Made by a program: the position numbers and the translations under genes
Shown here: positions 55,254 to 63,661 of the stretch, piece by piece
How the letters are laid out: each line of letters starts with the position of its first letter
Position numbering within the stretch: the first letter of the stretch is position 1
From: Bacillota bacterium
GTDB lineage: Bacteria; Bacillota; Sulfobacillia; Sulfobacillales; Sulfobacillaceae
Assembly (NCBI GenBank): GCA_021797515.1
Contig: JAJZZP010000075.1
Location: forward strand, 1 to 63,940
Direction of reading: 5' to 3'
Length of the DNA: 63,940 nucleotides
Notes under the pieces: model-generated
The model's database searches: none
What the model was told of the DNA's origin: nothing
The model's input: the letters and a program-made list of their open reading frames with translations, nothing else

Positions 55254-55727
55254 GTGGCAGTGGGACGATACCAATGGTGGCTAGGCGCTTTATTAACGAT
55301 ATTCCTGCTAGGGTCAGGCGGGGTTTTATCGGCTCCTGCGGATGCAGCCTCACTGTCAGGCTCCCTAATGTTTAAAACGGTTCCTTCGCCACTGGTAGCC
55401 CCGTCAGAGGCTACCTTTATCGTGGTAACTCACGGCAGTTTTTCTGCGCAGCCCGCCAAAGTGGAGTTACTTTGGGCGGCGCATGAACAAACTGTGCGAT
55501 TGAGTCGGGTGGCTCCTCATGAATTTGCCGGGAATGCCACTCTAAAAACCTTGGGCGCGGTCGCGCTCAAAGTAGTGGGCAACAACGGGCAAGTGCTTGC
55601 GAACCGCCATGAAGTGGTGAAAAAGGCCCCCGAGCACTGGGCTTCAAAAATAGTTGTCGGCGGTTTGTTTTTGCTGGGATCCCTGTATTTTTGGCGCCGG
55701 ATGCAAAGATTAACTCCGCGCCGCTAA
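55254..55727 (+). CDS. Exported small protein with C-terminal membrane helix
   Basis: A 157-residue protein: signal peptide (WWLGALLTIFLLGSGGVLSAPADAA, about residues 8-32), an extracytoplasmic beta-sandwich-like domain (PSEATFIVVTHGSFSAQPAKV) and a C-terminal helix IVVGGLFLLGSLYFW followed by a basic tail. The Ig-like domain resembles CopC/FixG-type copper-chaperone-like folds only vaguely; no His/Met copper motif is visible. The GTG at 55254 is used, with weak support. It precedes the quinoprotein gene by 122 bases. Confidence 0.6.
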   Translation: MAVGRYQWWLGALLTIFLLGSGGVLSAPADAASLSGSLMFKTVPSPLVAPSEATFIVVTHGSFSAQPAKVELLWAAHEQTVRLSRVAPHEFAGNATLKTLGAVALKVVGNNGQVLANRHEVVKKAPEHWASKIVVGGLFLLGSLYFWRRMQRLTPRR

Positions 55728-55849
55728 ATAAGGTAACTTAAGCCATTGTTAAGCCAACACCCCTTTATAGCAAGTCTGGGGGTATGGTACATTGAGATTT
55801 AGTTCTAATTTTGGTCACGTTTAGCATTTGCCGGTAAGGAGAGCCTCTA

Positions 55850-57574
55850 ATGAATCGCATACGACGATACTGGATATGGATATTGCCCATCCTGGTCGGA
55901 TTAGCCATGGGGCTGATGTTGTCCCAAACTCAGACATCGAATCCCACCGCTATCGCGACCACTCATGTAGGTCCCGTAAGTTTTACTAAATATGCGATGA
56001 ATGACGGCAACAATCCGGTATTTGAAGGTCCTGCGGTCGCCCACTGGAGTGAAAGTTGGACTTATACTGCCTCTGAACCGTTGCAGCAGGCATCGGTGGC
56101 CAATGGAGTCGTGTATGTGTCGGGCGACGGCGGCAATTTATCCTCAACTCGCAATGACTTGATATATGCCTTAGACGCACAGACGGGAAGCTTGTTGTGG
56201 ACCCGCCACCTGGACAATATGTCGATGACCACGCCCCTGGTAGCTGGCGGCATGGTTTTTGTCGGTTCGGGAACCCAAGGATTTCAAGGGGTTAACCTGG
56301 CCAAGGAAAACAATCTGAACGCGACCAACGTTGTGCGCGGCACGGGGCCCAATGCGATTTACGCATTGGACGCCGCCAATGGACAGGTGGTGTGGGAATA
56401 CCGCACCCTTGGGGAAAACATGCCGACATTTGTTTATAGTCAGGGAAATTTATACGTGGCCAACGGTAATGGCGCGGTATACGCTTTCAATGCGCGGACT
56501 GGCATCCGCGAGTGGAAAGTGGATATTGGATCGTACGTTAGCATGTCGTCGCCGACATTGGCCAACGGCATTTTATATGTCTCTGGGGCGCATCCGTATA
56601 ATCTGTATGCCATTAATGTAGAGACGCACCAGTTGATGTGGTCGGCTCCATTGCCCTCCGTGTTTGCGGGAAGCGACGACTGCTCGCTTGCGTTTGCCCA
56701 TAACATGATTTACGTTATGGGAACGATTGGCAGTTGGGCCAAACCCACGTCGGTCGTGTTCGCGTTTGATCCGACCGGGCAATTAGCTTGGCACACGGCT
56801 CTTGGCAGTGGATCGCTTCCCACAGACATTGAAGTTTCGGCACCGGTAGTGACGGGATCCACCCTTTATGTAGGCAGCCCGATTACCAACGCAGAATATG
56901 CGCTAAACGCGGAGACAGGAAAGATTGAGTGGACATTCCATGCTGCAGGTCCTATTTCGGAGTCTCCCGCGGTGGTCAACAACATTTTGTATGTGGGCGA
57001 TGGCACCGGAATGTTTTACGCGATTGACGCCACGACCGGCACTGAAATTGCGTCGAAAATGTTGACGGGGTCCTTTGCTGCCGATTATCCGGTGGTCGTG
57101 GGGCAAACCATATATCAACCAGACGAAAATGGTCAAATGTTTGCCATTCCCTTTCGTGCGCTGACTCCGGCAGCACTACACGCGGCACCGAATATTCCAA
57201 TCCCGTCGGGCGTGTTGGGACAGGACATCAAAAAAGGAGAAGCGCTCTTTATGGGAACCAGCCTCTCACCCATTGGATTATCTTGTGATACCTGTCACGT
57301 GGCAGGAGGGACCCTGACCTCCTTTCACGACGGTTTGGTGGTCCCCAGCTTATTGGGTGCGGCCTCTGGATTTCCCAAAATTATCAACGGGAAGATCAAG
57401 ACTCTTGACGGCCAAATCAACCATTGCATCAAAGGCATGAAGGGTAAGCCCCTCGGCGTCAACAGCCCAGATATGCTGGAGTTAAACCTCTATTTGCATT
57501 GGCTATCCAGTGGCTGGACAGAGCATCTAGTCACAGGAACCAGTTCTGGATCCTCCAGTGGGGGCTGCAAATAG
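55850..57574 (+). CDS. PQQ-like beta-propeller fused to a c-type cytochrome domain
   Basis: A 574-residue membrane-anchored redox protein. A single N-terminal helix (about residues 9-25) is followed by propeller repeats of the quinoprotein type (IYALDAQTGSLLWTRHL, IYALDAANGQVVWEYR, EYALNAETGKIEWTF, YAIDATTGTE), each with the AxDAxTGxxxW tryptophan-docking motif. The C-terminus (about 455-560) is cytochrome c with haem motif CDTCH (479-483). It resembles PQQ-dependent alcohol dehydrogenases, but typical catalytic Ca/PQQ residues are not evident, so it might only use the fold. It lies directly before a small cytochrome c. Confidence 0.85.
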   Translation: MNRIRRYWIWILPILVGLAMGLMLSQTQTSNPTAIATTHVGPVSFTKYAMNDGNNPVFEGPAVAHWSESWTYTASEPLQQASVANGVVYVSGDGGNLSSTRNDLIYALDAQTGSLLWTRHLDNMSMTTPLVAGGMVFVGSGTQGFQGVNLAKENNLNATNVVRGTGPNAIYALDAANGQVVWEYRTLGENMPTFVYSQGNLYVANGNGAVYAFNARTGIREWKVDIGSYVSMSSPTLANGILYVSGAHPYNLYAINVETHQLMWSAPLPSVFAGSDDCSLAFAHNMIYVMGTIGSWAKPTSVVFAFDPTGQLAWHTALGSGSLPTDIEVSAPVVTGSTLYVGSPITNAEYALNAETGKIEWTFHAAGPISESPAVVNNILYVGDGTGMFYAIDATTGTEIASKMLTGSFAADYPVVVGQTIYQPDENGQMFAIPFRALTPAALHAAPNIPIPSGVLGQDIKKGEALFMGTSLSPIGLSCDTCHVAGGTLTSFHDGLVVPSLLGAASGFPKIINGKIKTLDGQINHCIKGMKGKPLGVNSPDMLELNLYLHWLSSGWTEHLVTGTSSGSSSGGCK

Positions 57575-57949
57575 ATGAATCGGCGGCAACTATTGGGGTT
57601 CATAGCGATTATGGCGGTCGTTTTGGCGACCGGAGGATTTTTATGGCATCGTCACCAGCAAACCGTCGCTTCCATCCAGCTTCAAGTGCGGGAAGCGACA
57701 GCTGGCAAGGAACTTTTTGCGGGACTATGCGAAACATGTCATGGACCCGGCGGAGATGGCGCAGGGGGAGCGCCAATTCTTAACGACGGCTCGGTGCTGA
57801 AGACCTACACTACACCAACCAGTTTGAGCGCGTTTATTCAAACCCACATGCCTGCAAGCAATCCAGGTATGCTGAATAGTCAAGAGGCGACAGATTTGGC
57901 ACTGTATATTTTCAGATTAAATCATCGGTTTCCCCCCGCTCATGGCTAG
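57575..57949 (+). CDS. Small membrane-anchored cytochrome c
   Basis: A 124-residue protein: N-terminal helix (LLGFIAIMAVVLATGGFLW, about residues 6-24), then cytochrome c with CETCH (52-56) and axial methionine in HMPASN (about 92). The fold fits cytochrome c551/c6-type electron carriers, anchored outside the membrane. Its ATG follows the stop of the propeller-cytochrome gene with no gap, so both are made together and probably pass electrons from the propeller protein to the respiratory chain. Confidence 0.92.
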   Translation: MNRRQLLGFIAIMAVVLATGGFLWHRHQQTVASIQLQVREATAGKELFAGLCETCHGPGGDGAGGAPILNDGSVLKTYTTPTSLSAFIQTHMPASNPGMLNSQEATDLALYIFRLNHRFPPAHG

Positions 57950-58011
57950 CAGTTGAACTCCCCCTAGTGGGAATGTACAATGGAGGCATGGTTTGAAAGG
58001 GAGGGCCACTG

Positions 58012-58881
58012 TTGTTGAGGTATGTCCGTGCCTCTGTCGAGGATCAGGAGAAAATACGCGATTTTTTAAGACAGTTTATCGATGACTATCTTACCGATCA
58101 AATTGAGCAATTGGTGGCCCAGCGAGTAGGCGGTTTATACCTCGCGTTGGAAGACGAACAAATAATCGGCACTGCGGTCATAGCACTGCCCAAACGGCAT
58201 GAAGCATATCTTAGTGGGATGCGGATCGCGCCGTCGCGTCAAGGTCAAGGAGTGGCAGAAGCCTTTACCAAGTTTCAAGTAGCCGAGGCAGGGAGGTTGG
58301 GCGCTGGGATTGCGCGAGCCCTCGTTCATCAAGACAATCAAACCTCGTTGCATATTTTGCAGGAAAGTCTTGGGTTTCATGTGGCGGATGGCTGGATGGT
58401 AGGGACATTAAGCGGATTTGAAGCTCCAGACGTGCCCCCTTTAGGGGCAGGCCCTGCTTGGGCAGTTGATAAGGAAAGAATTTTGTCGTTCTGGTATCGA
58501 TTTGCAGATGATCTATGGGCAGGCCAAAACCTATGGGCACCACACAGTTTAACTATGGAAGATATCTGGCAGCGATTTGAGAACAGCGGGGTTGCCGTGG
58601 CGCCGCAAACGGAAAACTTGGAAATTGATACATTGGCTATGTATCGCGTGGGGAAAAAAAAGACGATGTATATCAACTATTTCCGGGTTGCCGAGGGGCG
58701 CCTGGCTCCCGATCTGTTGGCTTACTTGTGGGTTGAAGCGCGCGCCTGGGGCTTGGAGCATGTGCACTATGGATTGCCGCAAAAGCAGGCGGAAAAATTC
58801 TTAAGTATTAGCGGGTTAACACCGGCCGATACCTGGACCGGCCTGGTTTTGGAAAAAGACTTGTCTATGACTCATGAGTAG
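58012..58881 (+). CDS. GNAT-family acetyltransferase, possibly two-domain
   Basis: A 289-residue protein. The N-terminal GNAT domain shows the acetyl-CoA loop GMRIAPSRQGQGVAEAF (R-x-x-G-x-G/A) around residue 70-85 and a typical last strand (LGFHVADGWMVG). The second half (about 140-289) looks like a degenerate GNAT half (YFRVAEGRLAPDLL). The substrate is unknown. Start TTG 58012 or 58015 behind AAGGGAGGG; two TTG codons are adjacent. It overlaps the next gene by 8 bases. Confidence 0.78.
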   Translation: MLRYVRASVEDQEKIRDFLRQFIDDYLTDQIEQLVAQRVGGLYLALEDEQIIGTAVIALPKRHEAYLSGMRIAPSRQGQGVAEAFTKFQVAEAGRLGAGIARALVHQDNQTSLHILQESLGFHVADGWMVGTLSGFEAPDVPPLGAGPAWAVDKERILSFWYRFADDLWAGQNLWAPHSLTMEDIWQRFENSGVAVAPQTENLEIDTLAMYRVGKKKTMYINYFRVAEGRLAPDLLAYLWVEARAWGLEHVHYGLPQKQAEKFLSISGLTPADTWTGLVLEKDLSMTHE

Positions 58882-60061
58882 TATTATGTGGTTGCGCTAT
58901 AAGCGATGGCTTCAACAATGGAAGTCACAGTGGTGGCCATCGCGTTCGGCGATCCGGGAAATTTGGCAGCTGTTGCTGTTTAGCCGTATCGCTCTAGTGT
59001 TGGTAGGATGGATTGGGCTGGCTCGATTTCCCTGGAAATATTATTCACCCCAATTTAATGTTACTGCCAATCCTCTGGTGTTGATGTGGATTCGGTGGGA
59101 CGCGATGTGGTATACCAGAATAGCGCTCCAGGGATATTGGACTCAGGCATTGGCGTTTTTTCCTTTGTATCCGCTTTTGATTGCGGGAGTGCACTGGGTG
59201 ACCTTCACGGCACTTTCGGTATATAGCGCTTCATTAGTTGTGTCTAATTTGGGTTTGATAGCCTTTGCGGTGACGTTTTATGCCCTCGTTAACGAGTACT
59301 TTGATGACACCCTTGCGCGCCGCTCACTATGGATGGCTATCATGTTTCCTACCGCTTTTTTTCTTTCGGCGGCCTATACAGAATCAATATTTTTGTTTTT
59401 AAGTACGGCGGTCTTCCTGCTGGCTAAACGGCGACGGTATTGGGCAGCCGGATTGTTGGGGCTATTGGCTGCCATAACGCGTAACGAAGGCGTGTTTACC
59501 GCCATCCCCATTTTGTGGGCTTACTACCAAGATTATGGATTGCGATTTCACAAACGAATTTTGTCGGTGCTGGGAATACCTTTGGGAATTGCCGCCTTCA
59601 TGGCCTACCAATGGGCCGCCTTCGGGAATCCCTTGACATTTATTCAGGCGGAATCCTATTGGGGACGCCACATCACCTGGCCGTGGGTTGGAGGATTTTT
59701 GGCAATTCAGGAGATATTCAGGGGTGGTCCATTGCAGGCTAACACCGTCCTGAGTATGATAGACTTAGTTTCGGCGATGGGGTTTGTTGCGCTGTGGCTA
59801 TATGGATGGCGCAAGCACTTCCCGTTGGACTGGTTGATATACTGGGGCGTGCTGTTGCTGGTGGACGTTTCGGCGCCGGATATTGGCGGTAGAAGTCCCT
59901 TGCTAAGTATGTCGCGGTTAGTATTGATATTGTTTCCGGGCTTCGTCGCGTTGGGTATACTTTCAGAGAACGATACCTGGCGCAGATTTTTGCAGTGGAC
60001 ATTGCCGGGGCTGCAAATGGTGTTTTTCTTGCTGTTTGTTACATGGCGATGGATTGCATAA
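58874..60061 (+). CDS. PIG-V-like membrane mannosyltransferase (GT-C)
   Basis: A 395-residue membrane protein with about 8-10 helices. The sequence FPLYPLLIAGVHWV, RWDAMWYTRIALQGYW with an Asp in the first outer loop, and PTAFFLSAAYTESIFLFLS match the PIG-V (GPI mannosyltransferase 2)/bacterial DUF family. Such enzymes use polyprenyl-phosphate mannose outside the membrane. The next gene encodes a DPM-like synthase able to make that donor, and GtrA follows. Confidence 0.82.
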   Translation: MSSIMWLRYKRWLQQWKSQWWPSRSAIREIWQLLLFSRIALVLVGWIGLARFPWKYYSPQFNVTANPLVLMWIRWDAMWYTRIALQGYWTQALAFFPLYPLLIAGVHWVTFTALSVYSASLVVSNLGLIAFAVTFYALVNEYFDDTLARRSLWMAIMFPTAFFLSAAYTESIFLFLSTAVFLLAKRRRYWAAGLLGLLAAITRNEGVFTAIPILWAYYQDYGLRFHKRILSVLGIPLGIAAFMAYQWAAFGNPLTFIQAESYWGRHITWPWVGGFLAIQEIFRGGPLQANTVLSMIDLVSAMGFVALWLYGWRKHFPLDWLIYWGVLLLVDVSAPDIGGRSPLLSMSRLVLILFPGFVALGILSENDTWRRFLQWTLPGLQMVFFLLFVTWRWIA

Positions 60062-60081
60062 AACAGTTGGGGGGCAATTGC

Positions 60082-60837
60082 ATGCGGGCCTTGGTGGTTA
60101 TTCCCACCTATAATGAGTTGGGGAATCTCTCGCCGCTTGTGGAGAGTATTTTGGACCAAGGAAACATGTTTGATATATTAATTATCGATGACGGGTCGCC
60201 CGATGGAACCGGTCTGCTGGCTGATCATTTAAAAGACACATATGCGACAGGACGAATTGAAGTCATCCACCGGCAGGGAAAGCTTGGCTTAGCGACAGCA
60301 TATCTAGCGGGTTTTCGGTACGGGTTGGTGAAAGGCTATGATTTGATTTTTGAAATGGATGCAGACTTCTCGCATAACCCCCAATACTTGCCGCGGTTTG
60401 TGGAAACGATGGCGCGTACTGGGGCAGACGTAGTGTTAGGGTCGCGGTATGTCGCCGGCGGGGGTGTCACGCGGTGGCCCTGGTACCGCCAATTAATTTC
60501 TCGCGGTGGGTCTCTCTATGCGGGGTTAATGCTAGGACTTCCAGTGAAAGATATTACCGGGGGATTCAAGTGTTTTAGCCATAAAGTGCTGGAAGCTTTG
60601 GACCTGGAGTCGATACAGTCATCGGGCTATGGGTTTCAAATTGAGATGACATATCGTGCGGTTAAGGCTGGGTACCGGGTTGTTGAAATGCCTATTGTTT
60701 TCGAGGAGCGGCGCGAAGGCACCAGCAAGATGTCACCTGCGATTTTTACCGAAGCGTTGTGGATGGTTGCTAAGATGCGTGCTCAGTCTGCATTGAAAAA
60801 TGAGGGTGAGACCGCCAGTCATCGGGTTCGGCCGTAG
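60082..60837 (+). CDS. Polyprenol-phosphate mannosyltransferase (DPM1-like GT2)
   Basis: A 251-residue GT2 enzyme without C-terminal membrane helices: ALVVIPTYNELGNLSPLVES, LIIDDGSPDGTG, MDADFSHNPQYLP with the DAD metal site, VLGSRYVAGGG, DITGGFKCF and FEERREGTSKMS, the full set of Dpm1/Ppm1 signatures. It makes polyprenyl-phosphate mannose on the cytosolic side. ATG 60082 is preceded by GGGGGG; a reading from 59995 lies in the PIG-V gene. Confidence 0.9.
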   Translation: MRALVVIPTYNELGNLSPLVESILDQGNMFDILIIDDGSPDGTGLLADHLKDTYATGRIEVIHRQGKLGLATAYLAGFRYGLVKGYDLIFEMDADFSHNPQYLPRFVETMARTGADVVLGSRYVAGGGVTRWPWYRQLISRGGSLYAGLMLGLPVKDITGGFKCFSHKVLEALDLESIQSSGYGFQIEMTYRAVKAGYRVVEMPIVFEERREGTSKMSPAIFTEALWMVAKMRAQSALKNEGETASHRVRP

Positions 60838-60843
60838 GTATTA

Positions 60844-61362
60844 ATGTTAGGTCGACTGATCCGATATGGGATTATTGGGATTACGGGAGTGGTTGTAAAT
60901 GTCGCGGTGCTGACGCTGGCACGGCGGCTTTTGCCTGGATCCCCAACGGTGACGTATATTCTGGCGGTGGAAGCTTCAATTATCAGCAACTACGTGCTCA
61001 ATGCCTGGTTCACTTTCAGGCAACCGCCCGCTTGGCTCAAAATGGGACAATACAATTTGGTGTCGATTGGCGGTCTTTTGGTCCAAACAGGGATTTACCG
61101 GCTGATTTTGGCTCATCCGTGGAACCTGGCGCTACGTGTCTGGGTTACCCAGCATCACCCGGTATGGACTCAAGTGTGGTGGGTTACTTTGTTAACCAAT
61201 GCCCACTGGAATTATCTGGTTGCCGATCTATGTGCCATACCGTTTGGAACGTTAGTGGGCTTTTTGTTGTCGGCATTTTGGGTGTTTCGCCCATCGGAGG
61301 TCGTTGGCGATGGAACTGGTGAGGCCGCCCCAAGACCCAACCGTGCTGGAATCGATCACTGA
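60844..61362 (+). CDS. GtrA-family membrane protein
   Basis: A 172-residue protein with four membrane helices and the GtrA signature LIRYGIIGITGVVVNVAVL at the N-terminus and NYVLNAWFTFR around residues 50-60. GtrA proteins are thought to move lipid-linked sugar across the membrane. With the DPM-like synthase and PIG-V-like enzyme it would complete a make-flip-transfer route. Its end overlaps the ThrE start region by 53 bases. Confidence 0.87.
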   Translation: MLGRLIRYGIIGITGVVVNVAVLTLARRLLPGSPTVTYILAVEASIISNYVLNAWFTFRQPPAWLKMGQYNLVSIGGLLVQTGIYRLILAHPWNLALRVWVTQHHPVWTQVWWVTLLTNAHWNYLVADLCAIPFGTLVGFLLSAFWVFRPSEVVGDGTGEAAPRPNRAGIDH

Positions 61363-62080
61363 AGCCGGTTTGGCCATGATGGCCAGCGGAGCCGAGGTGT
61401 CACGGGTTGAGGATACGGTTGAGCGTTTGGCCCATGCCTACGGGGTGCCCACCATCGATGTGGTGGCATTGCCAACGGCGTTGTTTGTGGCGACCCCTGA
61501 GGGCACACTGCTACGCCGAATTCACCGGCGATCCGTGAACTTAGCGGCTATAGCCGCCATTAATCAGTTGTCGCGCGATGTGGCTGCGGATCCTGTTCCT
61601 GTCAGCGAATTTCGCGAAAAACTTACTCAGGCTCGAACGTTATCGCCTTATGGACCGAGGAAATCCCTAATTTTTGCCGCATTTGCAGCGGGTCTTATCA
61701 GTCAATTGATGGGGGGCCGCTTAGTCGATATCCTTCCTGCTGCCCTTTCGGGCATATTGACTCAACTGGTGCGTCAGCGTCTTAGAAACACTGCCATTGC
61801 CGGAAGTTTAGCTGATATGATGTCCGCGGTGGTGGCGGCGATTCCCGCACTGGCGGCCGCTCAGGATCCGATATTTCGGCCCGGCTCCATATTGGTCGGC
61901 GGGATTATGATTTTAGCGCCTGGCCTCTTGTTGACCACGGCTGTGCGCGATGGGATTGCAGGTGATTTGTTGTCGGCGGCGGGCAGACTTTTGGAAGCCA
62001 TCTTAATTGGGGCTGCCGTAGCCGCCGGTGCCAGTCTGCCCTTATATGTCTATTTGGCTATGGGAGGTCGGTGGCCATGA
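61310..62080 (+). CDS. Threonine/serine exporter ThrE-type, large subunit (DUF1212)
   Basis: A 256-residue protein: a soluble N-terminal catalytic-like part (GLAMMASGAEVSRVEDTVERLA, VVALPTALFV) and five C-terminal helices, as in the DUF1212 half of ThrE. ATG 61310 stands 9 bases after GGAGGT; TTG 61304 is too close. It exports threonine or serine together with the next gene's product. Confidence 0.87.
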   Translation: MELVRPPQDPTVLESITEAGLAMMASGAEVSRVEDTVERLAHAYGVPTIDVVALPTALFVATPEGTLLRRIHRRSVNLAAIAAINQLSRDVAADPVPVSEFREKLTQARTLSPYGPRKSLIFAAFAAGLISQLMGGRLVDILPAALSGILTQLVRQRLRNTAIAGSLADMMSAVVAAIPALAAAQDPIFRPGSILVGGIMILAPGLLLTTAVRDGIAGDLLSAAGRLLEAILIGAAVAAGASLPLYVYLAMGGRWP

Positions 62081-62526
62081 TTCGTTCCGCACTGTTCGCG
62101 GGCCTTACTACCGTGGCCTTTGGGTATCTTTATCAACTCGCCGGAATTAATCTTTGGATTGCCGGATTGATTGGAGCTGTGGCCTGGGCAGGTGCCACCG
62201 TCATAGGATCTTTTACCGGAACCGGACTGTTGTCTGATTTTGTTGGGTCGCTGATTGTTGGTGTGTTGGCGGAAGTGGCAGCGGTTAACAAACGCCAACC
62301 GGTGACCGTATTTATGGTTCCCGCCATTATTTCTTTTGTTCCGGGGTATTTGGTGTATCAGTCTATGGTCGCTTTTCTCAAAAGCCAATTTAATACCGGT
62401 ATTCGCGTCGGGGTTACGGCACTGTTTGCCGCGGGAGCTTTGAGTTTGGGACTGGCGCTATCCTCGGCGGTTTTTCGCCCGCTTCTCCGTCGCTCGAAAG
62501 AGGCCTCGCAGCGGCCATTGTCCTGA
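62077..62526 (+). CDS. Threonine/serine exporter ThrE-type, small subunit (DUF3815)
   Basis: A 149-residue protein with four to five membrane helices matching the DUF3815 half of ThrE (NLWIAGLIGAVAWAGATVI, FVPGYLVYQSMVAF). ATG 62077 overlaps the preceding stop as ATGA, with GGGAGGT 8 bases upstream. The split ThrE is usual in Bacillota. Confidence 0.87.
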   Translation: MIRSALFAGLTTVAFGYLYQLAGINLWIAGLIGAVAWAGATVIGSFTGTGLLSDFVGSLIVGVLAEVAAVNKRQPVTVFMVPAIISFVPGYLVYQSMVAFLKSQFNTGIRVGVTALFAAGALSLGLALSSAVFRPLLRRSKEASQRPLS

Positions 62527-62720
62527 TTGTGGGTCAATGAGGTCGTCAACGCTTGAGTGAGGACGCGGCCAGTGCCTGATATCCCTTACCGTCTATGGAC
62601 GGTCACGATTCAGCGCTTCCGCCCCATCGACCAGCGTCGTCAGGTCAATGCCCTCCGAGGGTTCACCAAAATGATACTTCTCATAAAAATTGACGTGCTT
62701 TCAACCCTCGGGGCTCACGC
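62527..62720. other. Short gene-free stretch before the IS3 relic
   Basis: No supported gene. On the minus strand 62590-62680 a short frame reads KYHFGEPSEGIDLTTLVDGAE before a stop, with no start or context; it may be another relic. Confidence 0.35.
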
Positions 62721-62904
62721 GTTTGATGTGATCCGTTTGCTCCTCTTTGACACGTTCGCGGAGGGGTATACGGTCACGGCGGAGTGGATTCGGTTTTAGA
62801 ATGAGCGTCGCATGCATGGGAGTCTGCACGATTGGTCCCCTGCCCAGTATTATGCCGGGTGTCGGGCCGGCACGGCCCCGCCCATTAAGGCGGCGCATTG
62901 TTAG
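62721..62904 (+). pseudogene. IS3/IS150-family transposase C-terminal fragment
   Basis: The plus frame reads FDTFAEGYTVTAEWIRF, then a TAG (62797-62799) where tyrosine is expected, then NERRMHGSLHDWSPAQYYAG and ends at 62902-62904. This is the rve-domain end of IS3-family transposases (WIRFYNxRRxHxxLxxxSPAxYY). The upstream DDE part is gone. Dead. Confidence 0.75.
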
Positions 62905-63009
62905 GGGACACAACGCCCCGTCTACCATAACAATCCAGGAGTCTGGTAATTTCCCCCATCAGGACGTAACGGCTTGACATATCGTGCACGATGGATGCTT
63001 GTCTAATTA

Positions 63010-63489
63010 TTGGGGGTTGAACCGCCAAAGCGGTTGTTCCGGCTCGGGCCAGACGGGGACCGCCCGGGTGCCGTACATCTGGGCAATCCATTGGATGGCG
63101 CGCTGAATCACGATCGCGGCCCCGTCGCGCCAGTGGGCCGCCCACAGTTCGAGGGTCCGCTGATGTGCGTCTATCTGATGTGCGGCGAGCCACTGATGAC
63201 ACCGTTTCCAGGTCCAGTGGTAGGCCTGAGGGCCAAGCCATCCCACGGCCCAGGTGTGGGCCGTGTACGGGCGACAATCATAGGGCAGGGCACTGTCAGT
63301 GACCGCGCAGGGGCGACAGCAATAGCGCTGAATGGTCAGAACGTAGATCCCACGCCCGTCTTGCACAGGACGCGTAGAGGTGCCGTTGCGTACGAGGGGA
63401 TGACGGGGATCGGAGGGACACACGGGACGCGGACCCCCGAGATTCCGGAGGACTTGGCTGAACGACACTGTTAACGGTATAATAGCCAT
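63010..63489 (-). CDS. IS-associated CxxC-type protein (DUF6431-like), repeat copy B
   Basis: A 160-residue protein. An N-terminal strand (IIPLTVSFSQVLRNL) is followed by a cysteine-containing segment (VCPSDPRHPLV, RGIYVLTIQRYCCRPCAVT, LPYDCRPY) that looks like a worn zinc ribbon, then a helical region (HWTWKRCHQWLAAHQIDAHQ). The pattern resembles the DUF6431 proteins found next to transposases; this assignment is from memory and uncertain. It diverges from the transposase frame at 63662. The nearly identical dead copy is at 35938-36285. It may be an accessory DNA-binding gene or a helper of the element. Confidence 0.6.
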
Positions 63490-63503
63490 AGATCACCTGA
63501 TCT

Positions 63504-63552
63504 GACCGAGGGTAGGCAACCAACCTTAAAGCCCTCGGTCTTATTTTTTTTT
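63504..63552 (+). terminator. Intrinsic terminator, plus strand, in repeat copy B
   Basis: GACCGAGGG (63504-63512) pairs perfectly with CCCTCGGTC (63532-63540) across a 19-base loop, followed by TTATTTTTTTTT. It lies upstream of the transposase and would stop transcripts entering from the left. Copy A has lost the stem. Confidence 0.7.
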
Positions 63553-63646
63553 GACAACCCTTATGGTACTAAAAAACCCCCCTAACATGGGGGTACTATG
63601 TCCACTAGCATAAGTTAAACCGATGACAAATGGAATTGGATAAAAC
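63541..63646. repeat. Shared non-coding block, copy B
   Basis: Nearly identical to 36290-36396 from the T-run through the hairpin, AGTTAAACCGATGACAAATGG and AAAACA. Copy B is followed by the transposase; copy A is followed by unrelated sequence, so the block may mark an element end. Confidence 0.8.
63570..63594 (-). terminator. Intrinsic terminator, minus strand, in repeat copy B
   Basis: Read on the minus strand, ACCCCC and GGGGGT arms (63594-63576) around a 7-base loop are followed by six T (63575-63570). GGTACTA stands on both sides as a direct repeat. Together with 63504-63552 it forms back-to-back terminators between two divergent genes. Confidence 0.6.
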
Positions 63647-63661
63647 AGTAGCTTGTTGCGC

